Part shown: one piece after another, positions 9,470 through 17,536 of the stretch
How positions within the stretch are numbered: the stretch's first letter is position 1
Layout of the letters: each line of letters opens with the position of its first letter
Assembly (NCBI GenBank): GCA_934163035.1
Contig: CAKPJX010000008.1
Location: 1 to 54,282 of the forward strand
Direction of reading: 5' to 3'
From: an uncultured Bacilli bacterium
GTDB taxonomy: Bacteria > Bacillota_I > Bacilli_A > RF39 > UBA660
DNA: 54,282 bases
Notes under the pieces: generated by a model
What the model was told of the DNA's origin: nothing
What the model saw: the letters and a program-made list of their open reading frames with translations, nothing else
Databases searched by the model: none
Translations under genes and position numbers: made by a program

Positions 9470-10498
9470 TCACTCCTTACTAGGATCAACAATTATTTTA
9501 ACTGCAGCATCATTACCAGAAGTCAATCTTTCATAAGCTTTTTGTACATCTTTATAACCAACCACATCATCAACAAATTTTAAAACATCTATTCTTTTAT
9601 TAGCAATCAAATCTATACAAGCTTGAAAATCCTCTTTTGTATAAGCAATTGATCCTTTAATAGTTAATTCTCTCATAACTGCAACAACACTTGGAATAGT
9701 TACTGTTCCTAAAGATACACCAACAAGTATTACCATACCACCAGGCTTAACAGCCATTATTGCCGTACTAACAGCTGGAGAATTTCCGCAACAATCTATT
9801 ACAATATCAAAACCTCCACCAGTAATACAATTAGTTTTATTGACTAGTTCTGTATCCTTAGCATCAAAGAACTCATCAGCAACCTCTAAATCTATTGCCT
9901 TATTTCCTCTTTTTTTATTAACCTCCGATATAGCAACATAACTAGCACCTTCCATTTTAGCAAACATAGCACATAATAAACCGATTATTCCGCCACCTAT
10001 TACTAATACTTTATCACCAACTTTTATATCAGCAAGATGAACAGCATGTAAACTTACTGCTGTAGGTTCAACTAAGCTTCCTTCAATATCACTTACTGTA
10101 TCTGGTAATTTTACAACCATATCTGATCTAACTGAAATACGAGGAGATAAAGCTCCCGGATTAGATAATGAAAGTCCAAGCGCTTCATTCCACGTTTTAG
10201 CACAATACTGATGATTACCACTTAAGCATGCACTACATTCATCACAAGGAGAAATTGGAAGTGCCGTAACTCTATCACCAACCTTTAAGTCACTTCGTCC
10301 ACCATTATCAACAACTTTACCTGAAAACTCATGTCCCATAACAAGTCCCATAGGTTCCCCACTAACCCAATAATGTATATCAGAACCACAAATACCAGAC
10401 TCCAAGACATCGATTAAGACTCTTCCATGTTTGGCAGTTGGCTCATCTATATTACCAACTTTAAACTTTTTAACATCATCTATCATTACACATTTCAT
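9470..10498 (-). CDS. Zinc-dependent medium-chain alcohol/polyol dehydrogenase
   Basis: 342 aa, the usual size of MDR-family dehydrogenases. The catalytic zinc ligands are visible in GICGSDIH near residue 38 and GHEFSG near residue 56. The structural zinc lobe has the four Cys of CDECSACLSGNHQYC (about residues 85-99). The Rossmann motif VIGGGIIGLL lies near residue 166. It most resembles sorbitol/L-iditol 2-dehydrogenase, threonine dehydrogenase or butanediol dehydrogenase; the substrate cannot be fixed from sequence. NAD(P)H-linked oxidation of a secondary alcohol in the cytosol is the family reaction. ATG follows AGGAGG at 9 nt. It heads an operon with two membrane proteins, with no obvious functional link. 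Confidence 0.9.
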   Translation of the reverse strand: MKCVMIDDVKKFKVGNIDEPTAKHGRVLIDVLESGICGSDIHYWVSGEPMGLVMGHEFSGKVVDNGGRSDLKVGDRVTALPISPCDECSACLSGNHQYCAKTWNEALGLSLSNPGALSPRISVRSDMVVKLPDTVSDIEGSLVEPTAVSLHAVHLADIKVGDKVLVIGGGIIGLLCAMFAKMEGASYVAISEVNKKRGNKAIDLEVADEFFDAKDTELVNKTNCITGGGFDIVIDCCGNSPAVSTAIMAVKPGGMVILVGVSLGTVTIPSVVAVMRELTIKGSIAYTKEDFQACIDLIANKRIDVLKFVDDVVGYKDVQKAYERLTSGNDAAVKIIVDPSKE

Positions 10499-10569
10499 AA
10501 ACTAAAGCCTCCTATCATAATATAAATATATAATAACACAAAAATAAAAAATATAAAAGGACTGATAAC

Positions 10570-11640
10570 ATGAAAATATGTGTTTATGCCATTTGCAAAA
10601 ATGAAGAAAAATTTGTAAATCGTTGGGTAGAATCAATGAAAGAAGCAGATGAAATATATGTATTAGATACCGGTTCAACTGATAATACAATAAAAAAATT
10701 AAAAGAGAAAAACGTCATAGTAAAACAAAAAATAATCACACCATGGCGTTTCGATGTGGCAAGAAATGAATCACTAAACTTAGTACCAATAGATACAGAT
10801 ATTTGTGTCTGCACTGATTTAGATGAAGTTTTTGAAAAAGGCTGGCGAAAAAAGCTAGAAAAAAACTGGACCAAAAATACAACTAGAGCCAGATATACTT
10901 ACAATTGGAGTCTAGATAGTAATAACAAACCTATCACAACATTCTATACTGAAAAAATTCATTCAAGAAATAACTATAAATGGACTCATCCCGTACATGA
11001 AATATTAGAAACAGATAAAAAAGAAAACGCAATAACAATAGATAGTATTATTCTAAATCACTACCCAGATCATAATAAATCAAGAAAATCATATTTACCA
11101 CTTTTAGAACTATCAGTAAAAGAAGACCCAAAAGACGATCGTAATATGCATTATTTAGGTAGAGAATATATGTATTATGAAAGATGGGAAGATTGTATTA
11201 ATACTCTAAAAAAACATCTAACTCTTAAAAAAGCTACATGGAAAGATGAAAGATCAGCATCAATGAGATTTATTAGTAGATGTTACAAAAAACTAGATAA
11301 CTATGAGGAAGCAAAAAAATGGCTAGATAAAGCCATAAAAGAAACACCTTACTTAAGAGATCCACTAGTCGAAAGAGCATTTCTTGCCTATGATGAAAAA
11401 AATTATGAAGACGTCGAAAAATATTGTCTCAAAGCCTTAAAAATAAAGTATCACTTAAAAACATATATAAATGAACCATTTAGTTGGAATGAAACAATAT
11501 ATGATCTATTATCAATAAGTAACTATTATCAAGAAAGATATAACTATGCAGTATATTTTATAGATATAGCCATTCAATACAATCCTAATGATAAAAGACT
11601 CTTAAATAATAAAAAGCTATTTGAAACTAAAGATCTTTAA
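10570..11640 (+). CDS. Glycosyltransferase family 2 with TPR-like C-terminus
   Basis: 356 aa. The N-terminal GT2 (GT-A) fold begins at residue 2 with ICVYAICKNEE, has the VLDTGSTDNT nucleotide-binding loop near residue 35 and the metal-binding TDLDE near residue 74. The WTHPVHEIL motif near residue 139 is typical of the TPR-linked GT2 group that includes SunS-like enzymes. From about residue 185 the protein is helical, with TPR-type repeats (for example NYEEAKKWLDKAIKE). It probably transfers a sugar from a nucleotide donor to a protein or glycan acceptor in the cytosol. The (GPT)n proteins 3-5 kb away are plausible acceptors; this is inference. ATG follows AAAGGA. Its 3' end overlaps the prepilin gene by 14 bp, tail to tail. 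Confidence 0.88.
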   Translation: MKICVYAICKNEEKFVNRWVESMKEADEIYVLDTGSTDNTIKKLKEKNVIVKQKIITPWRFDVARNESLNLVPIDTDICVCTDLDEVFEKGWRKKLEKNWTKNTTRARYTYNWSLDSNNKPITTFYTEKIHSRNNYKWTHPVHEILETDKKENAITIDSIILNHYPDHNKSRKSYLPLLELSVKEDPKDDRNMHYLGREYMYYERWEDCINTLKKHLTLKKATWKDERSASMRFISRCYKKLDNYEEAKKWLDKAIKETPYLRDPLVERAFLAYDEKNYEDVEKYCLKALKIKYHLKTYINEPFSWNETIYDLLSISNYYQERYNYAVYFIDIAIQYNPNDKRLLNNKKLFETKDL

Positions 11641-12124
11641 ATAAATTTACCAAATGAGCCGTATCACTTGGAGAAGAGCTATAATCATCAGCTGCAGCTC
11701 CACTTTCCCATTTAACAGTAGTAGAATAACCACTACATTGTAAATAACAAATATAATTGTACGATTTCAAACTGCCAGTAGTAATAGAAGAAGGAACAAC
11801 TTTTATTACACCATCACACGTACTACCATGTTTTGCCGGATCATCTAAAATTTCAAGATAATCTTGTTGAACTAAAGATGATAATTTAAAAATACACTTA
11901 TTATCCTCCCCCTCTACACAATTATAATTATTTTCTATAATCATGTTATTAGCAGCATCATATGCACCAGTAAGCATATGATTATAAGAATTAGTTCTAG
12001 CTTTATTTAAATATCTATAAACCAAAGGAACACCAATCCCAGCTAAAATTCCCAAAATAACTACTGTAGCAAGTAATTCTACCATAGTAAAACCTTTATT
12101 TTCTTTGTTACTGCTATTAATCAT
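11627..12124 (-). CDS. Type IV prepilin-like protein
   Basis: 165 aa with a class III signal: a short basic leader ending in KGFTMVELL, then a hydrophobic helix (TVVILGILAGIGVPL). Cleavage by a prepilin peptidase before Phe and the Glu at +5 are as in type IV pilins and ComG/Gsp pseudopilins. The C-terminal domain has four Cys in pairs. No peptidase, assembly ATPase or platform protein is in this window, so it depends on genes elsewhere. ATG follows GAGGGTGAT. It lies downstream of the sortase operon but is separated by a terminator. This could be an orphan minor pilin, a DNA-uptake pseudopilin, or a pilin-like surface protein. Confidence 0.87.
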   Translation of the reverse strand: MINSSNKENKGFTMVELLATVVILGILAGIGVPLVYRYLNKARTNSYNHMLTGAYDAANNMIIENNYNCVEGEDNKCIFKLSSLVQQDYLEILDDPAKHGSTCDGVIKVVPSSITTGSLKSYNYICYLQCSGYSTTVKWESGAAADDYSSSPSDTAHLVNLFKDL

Positions 12125-12193
12125 AAATCAATCACCCTCATACTATAAGACTACCCTATATAATACTATTATATAATAGAATTACAAAAAGTC

Positions 12194-12226
12194 AAAAAAG
12201 ATTGTAACAAAATGTTACAATCTTTT
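12194..12226 (-). terminator. Terminator of the pilus operon
   Basis: A 13-bp perfect stem (GATTGTAAC / GTTACAATC core) with a 5-base loop, followed by six T on the minus strand. It overlaps the sortase stop codon. Confidence 0.92.
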
Positions 12227-13127
12227 ATATAACCTCAAGTACTTCTTGTTTATTATCACAATTTACTGGAATATTCATCTTAGTACTTTTCTTTTTAATC
12301 TTTCTACTAATTATTATTACAAGGATTATAATAATTAAAGCAATAGCTAATCCAATATAGAAAATAATATCAGCAGTAGATGCTTTATTCTCTACATGAA
12401 TATTTTCTAATACTTCTTTTTTATATTCAACTCTAGTTCCACGTACTAATAATCTATGTGTATTAACCGCATATGGAGTACAAGTAACTAAAGTCACATA
12501 ATCCTTTCCTTCTTGTAGCCTTAATGGTTCAACATTAGAAGGCTCAACTATTTGAATCTTATCCACTTGATAAGCCAAAGTTTTATCTAATATATATATG
12601 TAGAATAAATCCCCAACTTTAAGTTGATTTAAATCAGTAAAAAGTCTAGAAGTAGGTAATCCTCTATGCCCTGCTAAAATAGCATGCGTACTAGAACCAC
12701 CTACTGGAAAAGAACTATCTTTTAAATGTCCAGCACCTCTTTGTAAAACTTTAGTACTTGTTCCATGATAGATAGGAATTTTAACATCTATCTTTGGAAT
12801 TTCGATATACCCCATTATTCCAGTATCACTAATATTTAAAATATTGTTATACTCTTGAGACTCACTATCATCACCAGTAGAGAAAGCATCAACTACAGTA
12901 GTACCAGATAATTTACTATTATAATCAATAGCAGACTGTAATAAGGCATCATAACGACTCTTATCATAACTAGATATACTAGTAGAATAACTTTTAATTA
13001 CCTGCTGCGAAGATTGAGAATTAATAAAATTACAAATAACAGGATATAACATAATAAGTACTCCTACTATTATAAATACAACAAATATAATAATAGGAAT
13101 ACAACTTTTTTTTCTTGGTTTAGGCAT
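12225..13127 (-). CDS. Class C (pilus-polymerising) sortase
   Basis: 300 aa. An N-terminal membrane helix (about 10-32) precedes a linker with the class C lid (VVDAFS, residues 78-83; usually DPF/DPW, here DAF). The sortase barrel has catalytic His154 (LAGHRG), Cys216 (LVTCTPY) and Arg225 (NTHRLLVRG). A second membrane helix (about 253-274) ends the protein, as is usual for class C. It should join pilin monomers by transpeptidation between an LPxTG threonine and a pilin lysine. The start ATG overlaps the stop of the major pilin gene (TAATG), so translation is coupled. It is the last gene of the operon. Confidence 0.95.
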   Translation of the reverse strand: MPKPRKKSCIPIIIFVVFIIVGVLIMLYPVICNFINSQSSQQVIKSYSTSISSYDKSRYDALLQSAIDYNSKLSGTTVVDAFSTGDDSESQEYNNILNISDTGIMGYIEIPKIDVKIPIYHGTSTKVLQRGAGHLKDSSFPVGGSSTHAILAGHRGLPTSRLFTDLNQLKVGDLFYIYILDKTLAYQVDKIQIVEPSNVEPLRLQEGKDYVTLVTCTPYAVNTHRLLVRGTRVEYKKEVLENIHVENKASTADIIFYIGLAIALIIIILVIIISRKIKKKSTKMNIPVNCDNKQEVLEVI

Positions 13128-14722
13128 TACTCATTAGTTGCAGTCTTTTTTTTACGATAATACACAACAGCAGTTGCTGAGAAAGTTATGATAAACAAAC
13201 CAATAAGTGTATAAAGTATAGTACCTAAACCACCAGTTGCTGGTAATAATCCAGACTTAGTGTTAGCTACTGTAACAGTATAGTAAGCAGTTGATGGATC
13301 AAAGTTACTATCTTCATCAGAAGCTGTTAATGTAAATGTTACAGGTGATGCTACAGTATAACCTGCTGGAGCCGTAATTTGTTTTAATGTATATTGGCCT
13401 TCAGCAAGACCATTAGAGAAATTTAATACCCCAGCACCATCTGCTATAAATGTTCCATCTATTTTATTTTGATTACTATCATATAACTCAAAATTAGCAC
13501 CAGAAAGTTTTTGATTATTATCACCTTGTTCAACATTTTCAACTCTAAAACCATAAGTACGTGCGTATGTTACAGAAGCACCAGTAGTTTTATTAACAGT
13601 ATCTAATGTACTATCTGAAGCACCGTATGGATCTACGGCATATTTAAGTACAGAACTAGATAAATGAGATTGTAGATAATTATTGTTAGCACTAGCATTT
13701 AAGTGTGCCTTGTAAACAATATCAACTAATTGTGATCCACCAGCATTATTTGGATTGAAAGAAATCACAATTTTTTGACCATCAACAGTTACAGAAGCTA
13801 CAGTTTGACCAGCACTATTCTTAAAAGTACCATTGTCATTAGTTAACTTATTAGCTTCATTATCCATACCACCATCATAAATTTCCATTGTATCAATACC
13901 AGCAAAATCAATAGTATCTGCTAATGTTTCAGTAATTACAAATGTTGTATTAGAAGCATTAGTTGGATATTTTGGCAATGCAGTTGAAACAATATATTTA
14001 TAATCTTTACCTACAATGACTGAAGCCTCATAATGTCCTTTACTTAATATTGATTTAGTTTTTCCAGTATTATATTGGCTATCTGCAAATGAGTCACCAA
14101 TAGTAGTACCTTTGGCAACTATTTCAGCTGGTTTTAACACCCATGCACCATTTTCAGCAGCAATCTCAACATTACCAAGCATTGCTGTAAAGATCTTCAA
14201 AGTAACAGTAGGTAAAACTAAATATGAACCTACTTCAGCAGTTGCTGAAACTTGTGTTCCATCAGAGCTTAAAGCTAATGTAATACCATCAGTAATAGTA
14301 TTAGCTTTAACATATTTAGCAAATTGAGCAACTAATAATTCAAAGTCTGAAGTATTAACATCCTCAGCACCATACCTAACATATTCATCTACTGTTAAAG
14401 TTGAAAAATCCTTTCCGCCATTAGTGGCATAAGCACTAGTTTTAAAGTTCTTAAAATTATCAGTAAAATCATAAGTTAATTGGTTAGAAGCTGCATCATA
14501 ATAAGCATTTAAAACTTTATATGCTACTAAAGTATCCCCATTTAAACTAGTTATTGAAGGTGATGTCTTAACAGTAATTGTTGAAGTAACATTAACCTTC
14601 TTATCAGCGTCAACAGTAATATTTAACGGTTCAGCCTTAACACTTAATAAATAACTAAATGGAATAAGCAATAACGTTAAAACTAAAGCAACACTAACTA
14701 ATCTTTTCATTATTTTTTTCAT
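13127..14722 (-). CDS. Major pilin (SpaA-type, LPATG)
   Basis: 531 aa. Signal peptide about 1-30. The order D1 domain, fimbrial isopeptide-formation D2 domain (about 200-390) and SpaA/prealbumin-fold D3 domain (about 395-485) is that of sortase-polymerised backbone pilins. LPATGG lies at 493-498, followed by a hydrophobic span and YRKKK. The lysine used for polymerisation may be in ALPKYPT (about residue 250), a diverged form of the VYPKN motif. The E-box of D3 reads YTLKQITAPAGY, with Gln where Glu is usual. The start overlaps the preceding gene by 29 bp; ATG 14722 has a weak upstream AAAGG, and ATG 14710 is an alternative. It sits directly before its sortase. Confidence 0.93.
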   Translation of the reverse strand: MKKIMKRLVSVALVLTLLLIPFSYLLSVKAEPLNITVDADKKVNVTSTITVKTSPSITSLNGDTLVAYKVLNAYYDAASNQLTYDFTDNFKNFKTSAYATNGGKDFSTLTVDEYVRYGAEDVNTSDFELLVAQFAKYVKANTITDGITLALSSDGTQVSATAEVGSYLVLPTVTLKIFTAMLGNVEIAAENGAWVLKPAEIVAKGTTIGDSFADSQYNTGKTKSILSKGHYEASVIVGKDYKYIVSTALPKYPTNASNTTFVITETLADTIDFAGIDTMEIYDGGMDNEANKLTNDNGTFKNSAGQTVASVTVDGQKIVISFNPNNAGGSQLVDIVYKAHLNASANNNYLQSHLSSSVLKYAVDPYGASDSTLDTVNKTTGASVTYARTYGFRVENVEQGDNNQKLSGANFELYDSNQNKIDGTFIADGAGVLNFSNGLAEGQYTLKQITAPAGYTVASPVTFTLTASDEDSNFDPSTAYYTVTVANTKSGLLPATGGLGTILYTLIGLFIITFSATAVVYYRKKKTATNE

Positions 14723-15413
14723 TCTTCTTTACATCCTTTCTTTTTGTATTTATATAACAAACTGTAATAACTAACACTGATAAAGCAACTACAAAGACTA
14801 TAACATATCTAGTAATTGCATCATAAGTATAAGGTACATCAGTTTTGTTATCATTGTTTGGATTATCTGGTTTTTTAATAGAAGTTGCCTCCGTTTTCAT
14901 AACAACAGATAAATCATACATATATTGATTAGTAATCATATTGTAATTTGGAATACTAATCAATGAGGGCGACGCATTATATCTATAATTATCATCCTCT
15001 ACACTATCAATAATAACCAAATATAAACCTGTTGTCAATTGATTAAATGAATATTTTCCAGCATTGTCAGTAACACTAGAAGCATTTTCTTTAATCTTTT
15101 CATTTTGTATATACTCGGCCACCTCATTAGCATAATCTCCCCAAGATGAAGAAGTATAATTGTTAATATCTTTATCAAAACTCTTAAAGTTATCAGTATA
15201 GGTATACTTAACAGTATCACCACTATTACTGATATCAGCAAGTTTATAAAGATAAACATTTGCTCCACTTAACTTTTGTTCCCCAAAACTATATAGACCA
15301 GCTAAACTACATACTTTACTAGTATCAATCTCTAAAGCCCATACATCAGTTATAGAAATAATTGAAATTAATATAGTAAAGAAGAAAGTTAAACCTATCT
15401 TACGCATATTCAT
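14694..15413 (-). CDS. Ancillary pilin-like protein with degenerate sorting motif
   Basis: About 239 aa. A signal peptide precedes a single D1-type pilin domain: EQKLSGANVYLYKLAD and YTDNFKSF resemble the first domain of the major pilin, and the domain ends with LTTGLYLVI. A Pro/Asn/Asp linker leads to VPYTYD, a hydrophobic span and a Lys-rich tail. VPYTY occupies the LPxTG position but lacks the Gly, so sortase may not cut it and the protein may stay membrane-bound; alternatively it is a variant signal. AAGGAG precedes GTG 15416, ATG 15413 and ATG 15407 at 1, 4 and 10 nt; the two ATGs are both possible. It overlaps both neighbours, which implies tight coupling within the pilus operon. Confidence 0.82.
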   Translation of the reverse strand: MNMRKIGLTFFFTILISIISITDVWALEIDTSKVCSLAGLYSFGEQKLSGANVYLYKLADISNSGDTVKYTYTDNFKSFDKDINNYTSSSWGDYANEVAEYIQNEKIKENASSVTDNAGKYSFNQLTTGLYLVIIDSVEDDNYRYNASPSLISIPNYNMITNQYMYDLSVVMKTEATSIKKPDNPNNDNKTDVPYTYDAITRYVIVFVVALSVLVITVCYINTKRKDVKKNEKNNEKIS

Positions 15414-17511
15414 CACTCTCCTTCTTTAAATATAGTATATATATAACGGCACTAATGATAATTATACCTAATCCTGATAATATGAAAGGTATAATACCAA
15501 CACCACCGGTTTGGGGCAATAAATCAATTTTTTTATTAGTAATTTGAACAGTAGATATAAAATTATCATTCCGGAGTTCAGTATCATCTATAGTAATAGT
15601 ACCATCTGTACTAATATTAACAGTAAGTGGTTTAGTCATTACATAACCAGTAGACACTCGTGTTTGCTTCAAATAATAAGTAATACCAGGTTGTAATCCC
15701 AAAAATGATTTTCCCTCAATAGGTTCATCAGAATAATCACTAGATTTATATAAAGCAAAATTATTGTCTGTTAAACTGTTCCCATCAGGATCAACAACAT
15801 TGATATTTAATCCAATATTAGAAACAGTAAAAGCAAGTGTCGATGAATTAGCAGTTGTCTCATCCAAATAATAATTACTATCAGCTACAGCTCCAATTAC
15901 ATCCATCTTAACAGAATAAACATTATATACAACACCAGGTATATTAAATTCAGAAATAATATCAACACTACCACCTGCTGCTATAGTAGGAATACTAATA
16001 TATTGGTTATCTAGTAATTTATAATTATCACTAGCTTTAATAGTAATATTATCCAAATTATTTTTTACCATAACCTCACTTATAGCATAACTAGCAGTAT
16101 TGGAAATAGTAGTTTTAAATAAGACTTTTTTATCATTTTTACTATAAATATTATCAGAATCAGTATAAGTTTCACCATCAGAGGAAGCAGTAATAATTAT
16201 ACTTGGAGAAAAAGTTCCTGCTTGTACAGCCCATTCTCCATATATCACAACATTCTCTTCTGGCATTTTAAATGTATTACTAGCATTCCAACCCAAAAAC
16301 CTATAACCACTAGCAGTAGGATTATCAGCCAAAGTAACTTCATCTTGAAAATTATAACTTTCACTAGATGGTAATAGACTATCAGCATTACTTGGTAAAA
16401 CATCTCCCTTAAACTGATATGTAACAGAATACTTGATTTTTTCAAATTTACCAACAATGTTAACATCACTAGAAGGCATTAAACATATAGTAGAAGAATC
16501 AGTATCAGAACTATCAGCGGAAACACAACCAGATAAACTACTTAAATCCCATCCTAAGAATCTATATCCATTTATAATATCTCCACTTTTTAAAACATCA
16601 ATTTTAAAGTATTCGCCAGACGTATACTCACCTTCATTAGGTAAAACATATTCACTAGGTTTAACATCATCACTTAAAGAATAAGCAACTTTATATTGAT
16701 CTGTTTTTGAAAAACTTCCAACAAATACAACATCTTCATCAGGCATTGTAAAGGACTTACTATTAGCAGTAATTGTAACATTGCTTGCTTCCCATCCACT
16801 GAATTTATAACCAGGCACAGATGGTTCACTAACTAAATTTACTAAAGCCTCTGGCTCATAGCTTTGAGAATCAGGTAAATCAGGAACTCCATCCGGAATT
16901 GGTGAATCATCAGCATATTTATATGAAACAGAATGCAAAACAAGTGATTCAATTCCCATAAACGTATGTGTAGTATTACTATATCTAGAAAAAGCATTCT
17001 CTCTAGCATAAGCAACACTGTAGAGATCTTTTCTAGTAGAATTACCTAAATTTGATACCGTAGTTGAAATACCAACAGTAAGCTTACATCCAGCCTGTAA
17101 TCCCTTTATTTTAAAGGAAACCGTACGATTTGTTGAATCATAGACAAGCCCATCAGTACCACCAACAACATAACCAGGGCAGCTAGTAGAACTATCATTT
17201 CTAGATACAGCACCTATTTCAGTACCGCTAGATGATCCAACAAACTCCTTAAATGTAAGCCCATCTGGGATTTTATCTTCAACAAGAATAAAATCACTAT
17301 AAACTTTAGCTAAGGCTGTATCACTAGAAACAGTTGCCTCACTATCTTTACCATCATAAGTAACATCAAGATAATAGGTTAAATTACTTCCCTCTTCCAC
17401 TCTTTCCCCATTATCAATAAAAGAACTAAAAGAGGCGCTAAACAAATAAATAACAAAAATTATAAGAACAACAACCATACAAGTAATTATAGTCTTACGT
17501 TTTTTATTCAT
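15400..17511 (-). CDS. Repeat-bearing pilus-associated protein with LPQTG signal
   Basis: 703 aa. Signal anchor about 7-28, an N-terminal domain resembling DUF11/isopeptide domains (residues 35-190), then three roughly 75-residue repeats (about 190-430). Each repeat ends in GYxFxGWxxS plus MPxxxVxxxG, typical of SHIRT / InlB-like stalk repeats. A further beta domain and a SpaA-type prealbumin domain (E-box YYLKQTRVSTGY, again Gln for Glu) come next. LPQTGG is at 665-670 with a hydrophobic span and a charged tail. ATG follows AGGAGGTGA at 6 nt. It is the second gene of the pilus operon, 25 bp after the adhesin. Likely a basal or ancillary pilin with an extended stalk. Confidence 0.88.
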   Translation of the reverse strand: MNKKRKTIITCMVVVLIIFVIYLFSASFSSFIDNGERVEEGSNLTYYLDVTYDGKDSEATVSSDTALAKVYSDFILVEDKIPDGLTFKEFVGSSSGTEIGAVSRNDSSTSCPGYVVGGTDGLVYDSTNRTVSFKIKGLQAGCKLTVGISTTVSNLGNSTRKDLYSVAYARENAFSRYSNTTHTFMGIESLVLHSVSYKYADDSPIPDGVPDLPDSQSYEPEALVNLVSEPSVPGYKFSGWEASNVTITANSKSFTMPDEDVVFVGSFSKTDQYKVAYSLSDDVKPSEYVLPNEGEYTSGEYFKIDVLKSGDIINGYRFLGWDLSSLSGCVSADSSDTDSSTICLMPSSDVNIVGKFEKIKYSVTYQFKGDVLPSNADSLLPSSESYNFQDEVTLADNPTASGYRFLGWNASNTFKMPEENVVIYGEWAVQAGTFSPSIIITASSDGETYTDSDNIYSKNDKKVLFKTTISNTASYAISEVMVKNNLDNITIKASDNYKLLDNQYISIPTIAAGGSVDIISEFNIPGVVYNVYSVKMDVIGAVADSNYYLDETTANSSTLAFTVSNIGLNINVVDPDGNSLTDNNFALYKSSDYSDEPIEGKSFLGLQPGITYYLKQTRVSTGYVMTKPLTVNISTDGTITIDDTELRNDNFISTVQITNKKIDLLPQTGGVGIIPFILSGLGIIIISAVIYILYLKKESDEYA

Positions 17512-17536
17512 TAAATCACCTCCTAAATATATTTAA

